From an uncultured Poribacteria bacterium (lineage in GTDB: Bacteria > Poribacteria > WGA-4E > WGA-3G), in assembly GCA_951812525.1 (NCBI GenBank), contig OX638316.1, positions 682,001-746,000 of the forward strand: DNA of 64,000 nt, written 5' to 3'. The first letter of the stretch is position 1. Every line of letters begins with the position of its first letter. The notes beneath the pieces are model-generated. The model ran no database searches. It worked only from the letters and a program-made list of their open reading frames with translations, and was not told the origin of the DNA. This document shows, in pieces, positions 61,211 through 64,000 of this stretch. Both the position numbers and the translations under genes were made by a program.

Positions 61211-62005
61211 GTGCTACAAAAGGCTATTTTTGTGATTTTCACGCTCGCTATCACGCTAATCGTAACCAACCTCTCCGCCCAAATTGTCGAAGATGGACTA
61301 GTCAGCTATTGGAGTTTTGATGCCAACAATATTTCGGGAAAAACTGTTAATGATGGAACCGGCAATTACAACGGCACCATCAACGGAAGTCCGAAAAAAG
61401 TCGCTGGTAAAATCGGTGATGCTTTGGAGTTCGACGGAGACGAGACAAACTTCGTCGAAATTGATAACCCAGAAGAATTTGACTTCAACGTCGATTTCAC
61501 TTGGTCGGCATGGATAAAAACCAACAGTTCCGGTCCAGGCGTAATCTTCGCCAAAACAGGCGGACCCGGCACCGACGATAAGGGTCCCAAAACATTATGG
61601 GTTCGCAACGGTGTCCTTAACCTTGATACCGGTTGGGTAGGCAATGTCGAAGATGCAGGAAACAACATTGACGACAACAAGTGGCATCACATCGCCGTCG
61701 CAGGGATACCAGAAGATAGTAAGGTCCAATACTTTATTGATGGCAAAGAGACAGGTGGCGGCGTGCTCAACCTTGCCCAATTCCCTGAGGATGACTGGAA
61801 CACCCTTCATCTCTTTATCGGTTTAGACGGTAGAGCCGATGGCGAATTTGGGGTCTTCACCGGTATCGTTGACGAATTTAGTGTCTACGATCGAGTCCTC
61901 GACGAAGCGGAAGTTAACCAGAATTTCAAGTCTGACACAGGACTCGCCGTCGATCCGAAGGGCAAACTCGCCGTGACGTGGGGCAAAATCAAAGCACGTC
62001 GATAA
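61211..62005 (+). CDS. Secreted LamG-domain protein with KLAVTWG tail
   Basis: 264 residues with a GTG start (AAAGGAG upstream). Signal peptide (AIFVIFTLAITLIVTNLSAQ), LamG fold (LVSYWSFDANNISGKTVNDG; DFTWSAWIKTNSSGPGVIFA; WHHIAVAGIPEDSKVQYFID; GIVDEFSVYDRVLDEAEVNQ), tail LAVDPKGKLAVTWGKIKARR. Last of the seven proteins sharing this tail in the window. Confidence 0.88.
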   Translation: MLQKAIFVIFTLAITLIVTNLSAQIVEDGLVSYWSFDANNISGKTVNDGTGNYNGTINGSPKKVAGKIGDALEFDGDETNFVEIDNPEEFDFNVDFTWSAWIKTNSSGPGVIFAKTGGPGTDDKGPKTLWVRNGVLNLDTGWVGNVEDAGNNIDDNKWHHIAVAGIPEDSKVQYFIDGKETGGGVLNLAQFPEDDWNTLHLFIGLDGRADGEFGVFTGIVDEFSVYDRVLDEAEVNQNFKSDTGLAVDPKGKLAVTWGKIKARR

Positions 62006-62019
62006 AATACCACGCATTC

Positions 62020-62048
62020 TATAGGCGCGCCATTTATAGGCGCGCCTT
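62020..62048. repeat. Palindromic repeat AGGCGCGCC-ATTTATA-GGCGCGCCT
   Basis: A 9-bp GC-rich stem in the gap after the LamG gene, followed by CTCTAC; it could also end transcription. Same stem class as 60925-60947. Confidence 0.7.
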
Positions 62049-62090
62049 CCTCTACTCTTAAGCACCTCTAATGAGGCAACGAGAAATCCA

Positions 62091-63248
62091 ATGAATGTCG
62101 AGAACCGAACCATCTTTGAAAATGACAATCTTCATATCCTGCGCGGTCTTGACACAGACACGATAGATCTGATCTATCTCGACCCACCTTTCAACTCCAA
62201 TCGGACCTTCCAGGCACCGATAAGCAGCGAAGCTGCAGGTGCTGCGTTCAAGGACTCTTGGACCCTGGACGACTTAGATAGCGCATCTCACGGTGAACTG
62301 GCAGAAAAGGAACCCGAACTCTACCACACCATTAGTGCTACTGAGTTTAGTCACGGGACGGCTATGAAAGCCTATCTCATCATGATGAGCATCCGAATGC
62401 TCGAGATGCACCGAATCCTGAAATCGACAGGAACTATTTATTTACACTGTGATGACAACGCAAACCACTATCTCAAAATGATGATGGACAGCATTTTTGG
62501 GAAAGATAATTTTAGAAACGAGATTATCTGGCAACGAGCAGTAACCAGTAAAGGAAACCTTAAAAAAGGACTCGCACGAGACTCGGACACCATTCTTCGG
62601 TATTCAAAAACCAACGCGTTCGTCTGGAATCAGAAGGCTGTCACGATTCCTTACGACATGGCGAATCTGGACGAAAAAACTAAGAAACAATATTGCTACG
62701 TCGAACCCGACACCGGACGCCTTGTTTCATATACTTCCTTAACCGCCCAAGTCCAAGATCCGGATTCCCATCTTACTTACGAACTCATGGGTGTAACCCG
62801 AACATGGCGATGGGCAAAAGCACGAATGCTGAAAGAAATCAAATCAGGACGCATTGTGCAATTACGTCCCGGAAACGTTCCGCGATATAAGCGGTATCTT
62901 GACGAACAAAAAGGGAAAACCCTCAATAATATCTGGACAGATATCCCCAACTTGACAGCGAAAAGTAAAGAACGGATCGGATACCCTACGCAGAAACCAC
63001 TCGCGCTTTTAGAGCGGATTATTCGAGCGAGTAGCAACCCAATGGACATTGTGTTGGACCCGTTTTGCGGATGTGCTACGACCTGTATCGCTGCTGAACG
63101 CCTACAGCGTCAATGGATAGGCATCGACTTAAGCCCTAAATCCTTTGAACTTGTAAAGATGCGCCTTGAACAATACGGTATCCTTAAACAGACACATCAC
63201 CGAACCGACATCCCAAACCCGAAATGGTTTAAAAAATTGAAGAACTAA
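62091..63248 (+). CDS. DNA methyltransferase (adenine/cytosine-N4, beta-type order)
   Basis: 385 residues. Motif IV DLIYLDPPFNSNRTF comes near the N-terminus (about residues 22-36) and the SAM-binding motif I VLDPFCGCATTCIAAERL near the C-terminus, followed by WIGIDLS: the beta-class order. It resembles site-specific DNA methylases without a linked restriction enzyme. Specificity, and whether it is N6-adenine or N4-cytosine, are unknown (DPPF fits either). GAGG precedes the ATG. It is an orphan between two secreted-protein genes. Confidence 0.88.
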   Translation: MNVENRTIFENDNLHILRGLDTDTIDLIYLDPPFNSNRTFQAPISSEAAGAAFKDSWTLDDLDSASHGELAEKEPELYHTISATEFSHGTAMKAYLIMMSIRMLEMHRILKSTGTIYLHCDDNANHYLKMMMDSIFGKDNFRNEIIWQRAVTSKGNLKKGLARDSDTILRYSKTNAFVWNQKAVTIPYDMANLDEKTKKQYCYVEPDTGRLVSYTSLTAQVQDPDSHLTYELMGVTRTWRWAKARMLKEIKSGRIVQLRPGNVPRYKRYLDEQKGKTLNNIWTDIPNLTAKSKERIGYPTQKPLALLERIIRASSNPMDIVLDPFCGCATTCIAAERLQRQWIGIDLSPKSFELVKMRLEQYGILKQTHHRTDIPNPKWFKKLKN

Positions 63249-63259
63249 GGAGTAACCAA

Positions 63260-64000
63260 ATGAAAAAGTTTATGAAGTTTCTCCAGTCTGCCCAAGTTAC
63301 AGTCGGAATCGTAACAGCACTGTTCCTGATATTCGTTGTTACGCAGCGCATCGCCGACGCAAAACGCGACAAAGAGTATGTCGCCAAGCAGATTACCAAC
63401 CTTAAAATAGACGGTGATCTCAGCGAGTGGAAGCGTGCCGAAATCGTCGCCTTCGATGAACTGAAAGATGTCGGGGACGGGTTTCCGAAAGCGAGCGACT
63501 TTACAGGACAAGGTAGAGTCGCATGGACTGCAAAAGAGCCGACCCGTATCTATTTCGCTGTTGAAATCACGGACGACAAACTCCAAGATGCTAATCCACC
63601 TGATGCCAGATGGTGGGAAGACGACAGCGTCGAATTTATGTTTGACTTTGAAAACGGGATGGTTCGAGACACCCTCGTTCAGTGGACACTCGGTGCGAAC
63701 GGTGAAGACCTATCCGCCGCCGCATCCAAGGAAAATACGGAGTGGGTGTTGGTTAAAAACGGCAACGATTACATCTACGAAGTCGCAATTGACCCGACGA
63801 AACCGCGCGGCAATCCGCAGTTCGCAAATCCGGGACAAGGAGACAAATTTGAAGCGGAAGACGGATTACTGATTGGACTCAGTTTCCACGCGAATGATTG
63901 TGAAGGCGGTGGACGTGAACATCAGATCGGATGGACATCCGGTGGCGCATGGGACGGACTCTCCTATGGCGATCTCATCTTTGATGACGAGATATTAGAC
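63260..64000 (+). CDS. Carbohydrate-binding CBM9-like protein, 5' part
   Basis: The frame is open from ATG 63260 (AAGGAGTAACCAA upstream) to the right edge, so the C-terminus is outside the window. Visible 247 residues: N-terminal membrane anchor or signal (SAQVTVGIVTALFLIFVVTQ), then a CBM9/DOMON-like beta sandwich (LKIDGDLSEWKRAEIVAFDE; RIYFAVEITDDKLQDANPPD; WWEDDSVEFMFDF; YEVAIDPTKPRGNPQF; GLLIGLSFHANDC). CBM9 domains bind sugars or polyphenols. It lies 11 bases after the methyltransferase gene. Confidence 0.8.
   Translation, partial: MKKFMKFLQSAQVTVGIVTALFLIFVVTQRIADAKRDKEYVAKQITNLKIDGDLSEWKRAEIVAFDELKDVGDGFPKASDFTGQGRVAWTAKEPTRIYFAVEITDDKLQDANPPDARWWEDDSVEFMFDFENGMVRDTLVQWTLGANGEDLSAAASKENTEWVLVKNGNDYIYEVAIDPTKPRGNPQFANPGQGDKFEAEDGLLIGLSFHANDCEGGGREHQIGWTSGGAWDGLSYGDLIFDDEILD

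Noticed and set aside
1-64000. tRNA, rRNA, riboswitch and phage modules
   Set aside because: Reading the gaps on both strands showed no cloverleaf ends (CCA/TTCGAATC context), rRNA motifs or known riboswitch cores. A covariance-model scan would be needed to exclude them formally.

Overview
The window looks like a chromosomal segment of a Candidatus Poribacteria-type (or closely related, FCB/PVC-neighbourhood) Gram-negative bacterium. This is inferred from content: several phytanoyl-CoA dioxygenase-like (PhyH) enzymes, many secreted LamG/concanavalin-fold proteins, Gfo/Idh/MocA oxidoreductases and xylose-isomerase-like TIM barrels in number, cohesin/dockerin and FlgD/T9SS-like secreted proteins, and outer-membrane barrels. 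No rRNA, tRNA, CRISPR or phage module was seen.

Layout. 1-8.1 kb: the end of an outer-membrane barrel gene, a P-loop kinase, a TonB-dependent receptor and a giant secreted cohesin/dockerin/leucine-rich-repeat protein. 8.65-12.4 kb: a composite transposon made of two directly repeated 1005-bp IS982-like elements. A 9-bp target duplication (TACTCTTTA) flanks the whole unit and not the single elements. Its only passenger is one gene interrupted by an in-frame UGA. Read through, it encodes a 519-residue protein that aligns, from memory, along its length with animal selenoprotein N (SELENON). The UGA sits in the Cys-Sec-Gly-Ser-Gly motif and is followed by a SECIS-like hairpin. This is the main discovery. 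12.4-16.3 kb: a gene-poor stretch, then two tandem sigma-54 activators lacking sensory domains; the first has a textbook -24/-12 promoter.

16.4-27.7 kb: a ZU5/FlgD-like secreted protein and a glycogen locus (branching enzyme, glycogen-synthase-like GT, short-form glucan phosphorylase, ADP-glucose pyrophosphorylase) with a PhyH gene, a small winged-helix protein and hisB. 27.7-35.6 kb: LamG and PhyH genes, a GspC-like protein, an fn3 lipoprotein, a barrel, dtd, a mannonate-dehydratase-like gene and an endonuclease-like ORF. 35.6-48.3 kb: a ThDP decarboxylase, three TIM-barrel sugar isomerase-like genes, a serpin lipoprotein, an alpha/alpha-barrel enzyme, a neutral-ceramidase-like gene, a luciferase-like monooxygenase, an ABC substrate-binding lipoprotein and a HAD phosphatase. 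48.3-54.9 kb: one divergent and four near-identical Gfo/Idh/MocA genes in tandem, with an Rpn-type nuclease between the third and fourth copies. 55-64 kb: a run of secreted LamG/DUF1080-like proteins, a PhyH, an atypical SDR, a DNA methyltransferase and the start of a CBM9-like protein.

Themes. The cell invests in secreted carbohydrate-recognition proteins and sugar/polyol oxidation, with glycogen storage. Seven secreted concanavalin-fold proteins share a C-terminal tail (GK-L-x-T-T/V-W-G-x-[LI]-K) that looks like an undescribed sorting or attachment signal. Small hairpin repeats with TTGTAG/CTACAA-like edges and variable stems are scattered between genes. All family calls were made by reading the sequence; no database search was run.
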